Source: Klebsiella sp. BIGb0407 (lineage in GTDB: Bacteria > Pseudomonadota > Gammaproteobacteria > Enterobacterales > Enterobacteriaceae). From it: a DNA stretch of 64,000 nucleotides. A program made the translations under genes and the position numbers. Within the stretch, counting starts at the first letter, position 1; every line of letters starts with the position of its first letter. This document shows positions 63,387 through 64,000 of the stretch, one piece after another. The notes under the pieces were generated by a model. It was not told the DNA's origin and ran no database searches. It saw only the letters and a program-made list of their open reading frames with translations. The stretch spans positions 1,048,900 to 1,112,899 of the forward strand of contig NZ_JANUEQ010000001.1 of the NCBI RefSeq assembly GCF_024807845.1, given 5' to 3'.

Positions 63387-64000
63387 TACCACGGTTCCAT
63401 TTATTTTCCATTACAGAGTTAATAATATTGTTTAAAATATATCCCGGCTCGTAGTTTTTCTTTAGCTCATCACTAACGATGATATATTCCATTGATAAAA
63501 AACACTCAATTTGTTTCTCAGATAAAGAATCGAAATCATCTATAATGAATATATTATTTTCATCATAGAACGGATATTCTCTGACACTTTCATTATTTGT
63601 TATTATTTTTTTATCACTAAGTAATGCTTCGATAACCCGCATTGTCAACCCAGTCTGTCCATCTTTTGTTATATCAATTATTACTTCGGATTGTAATAGA
63701 AAATCTAAATTTTCACGATAAGGTAACATTCTTATACTTTTGATAGGGTAAACTAAGTTCAATAATTTTTTGGTAATTGTACCTTTTTCTTTTAGTATTA
63801 TTAAGTTTTTATATTTTTTGATTTTCTCATAAATTTTATCAACATATTTTTTACGTCCTTTATTTAAACCTAAAAAATAAAAATCATAAACTTTATCACG
63901 GCCTTTGTTTTTTAAAATATAGTCATAGCCAGAACAGTATTGATCATAATGATTTATATTTAGTCTTTTACTATCATTGAAATCAAATGTAAAAAAATAA
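63367..64000 (-). CDS. Polysaccharide-cluster glycosyltransferase-like protein, 5' end cut by the window edge
   Basis: The frame stays open from its stop at 63367 to the window end, giving at least 210 residues: YFFTFDFNDSKRLNINHYDQ near the edge, VYDFYFLGLNKGRKKYVDKI, then LPYRENLDFLLQSEVIIDIT and GQTGLTMRVIEALLSDKKII with a late YDENNIFIIDD. This order (FSFD..D, DFYFVGKDKGR, YEENL, GLTxRxxEAL, TxNxxI) is known from many O-antigen and capsule proteins with a CgeB-like GT-B fold. Its start lies outside the window. It overlaps the next gene by 20 bp. Confidence 0.75.
   Translation of the reverse strand, partial: YFFTFDFNDSKRLNINHYDQYCSGYDYILKNKGRDKVYDFYFLGLNKGRKKYVDKIYEKIKKYKNLIILKEKGTITKKLLNLVYPIKSIRMLPYRENLDFLLQSEVIIDITKDGQTGLTMRVIEALLSDKKIITNNESVREYPFYDENNIFIIDDFDSLSEKQIECFLSMEYIIVSDELKKNYEPGYILNNIINSVMENKWNRGNENNFN

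Overview
The window is chromosomal DNA of a gamma-proteobacterium of the order Enterobacterales, most likely family Enterobacteriaceae. The support is gene content and order: ldtA/erfK-like, mechanosensitive channel, yeeO and tRNA-Asn; tmaR(yeeX), sbmC, sbcB, plaP(yeeF), yeeZ, hisL-hisGDCBHAFI, wzz, ugd and gnd all lie in an order close to the E. coli 44-45 min region, with an O-antigen/exopolysaccharide cluster after gnd. I cannot name the genus. Some E. coli genes of this region (dacD, yeeA, yeeY, cbl, nac) are missing, so it is not E. coli itself.

Layout. 1-9.96 kb: accessory metabolic and regulatory genes. These are the osmB 3' end, a secreted esterase, a membrane AraC regulator, a GNAT/MocR divergent pair, an orphan iron-type binding protein with a Fur-like box, and an inositol-phosphatase-like / MFS / HAD-phosphatase cluster followed by a convergent DeoR regulator. 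10-14 kb: L,D-transpeptidase, YbdG-type mechanosensitive channel, YeeO MATE exporter, tRNA-Asn. 14.1-17.1 kb: a decayed island behind tRNA-Asn, with an integrase N-terminal remnant, an unknown AT-rich gene, a DsbA-like thioredoxin-fold protein divergent from a CopD-like membrane protein, and a Fic fragment. 17.2-22.4 kb: metY, then an alpha-glucoside PTS operon (EIICB plus GH4 6-phospho-alpha-glucosidase) with a divergent GntR/UTRA regulator and a CRP-like site. 22.4-28.2 kb: lipoprotein, tmaR, VOC protein and sbmC, then a PchR-like AraC regulator and a TonB-dependent siderophore receptor with Fur-like boxes. 28.2-29.8 kb: LexA-controlled DinI-like two-gene unit and an Rpn-type nuclease.

29.8-35.7 kb is a degenerate prophage inserted at the 5' end of sbcB. 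A roughly 320-370 bp imperfect direct repeat that includes the first codons of sbcB flanks it. Inside are an integrase pseudogene whose catalytic Tyr codon reads as a stop, a terminase small subunit fragment, and a tailspike gene with a long open body and a broken 5' end. Just upstream of the working sbcB copy are eleven tandem 7-bp repeats; sbcB itself appears to start with TTG.

37-48 kb holds the housekeeping block plaP, yeeZ and the complete attenuator-controlled histidine operon, then a frameshifted antitoxin-like gene. 48-64 kb is the surface polysaccharide region: wzz, a UDP-hexuronate epimerase, an H-repeat (ISAs1) transposase pseudogene, two AT-rich acyltransferase-3/SGNH O-acetylases, ugd, gnd, and the 3' part of a glycosyltransferase cluster that runs off the right edge. 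Ugd makes UDP-glucuronate and the epimerase can turn it into UDP-galacturonate; the acyltransferases probably decorate the polymer and Wzz sets its length. I saw no CRISPR array, no complete insertion sequence and no convincing wholly new system; the most unusual locus is the rebuilt sbcB 5' end.
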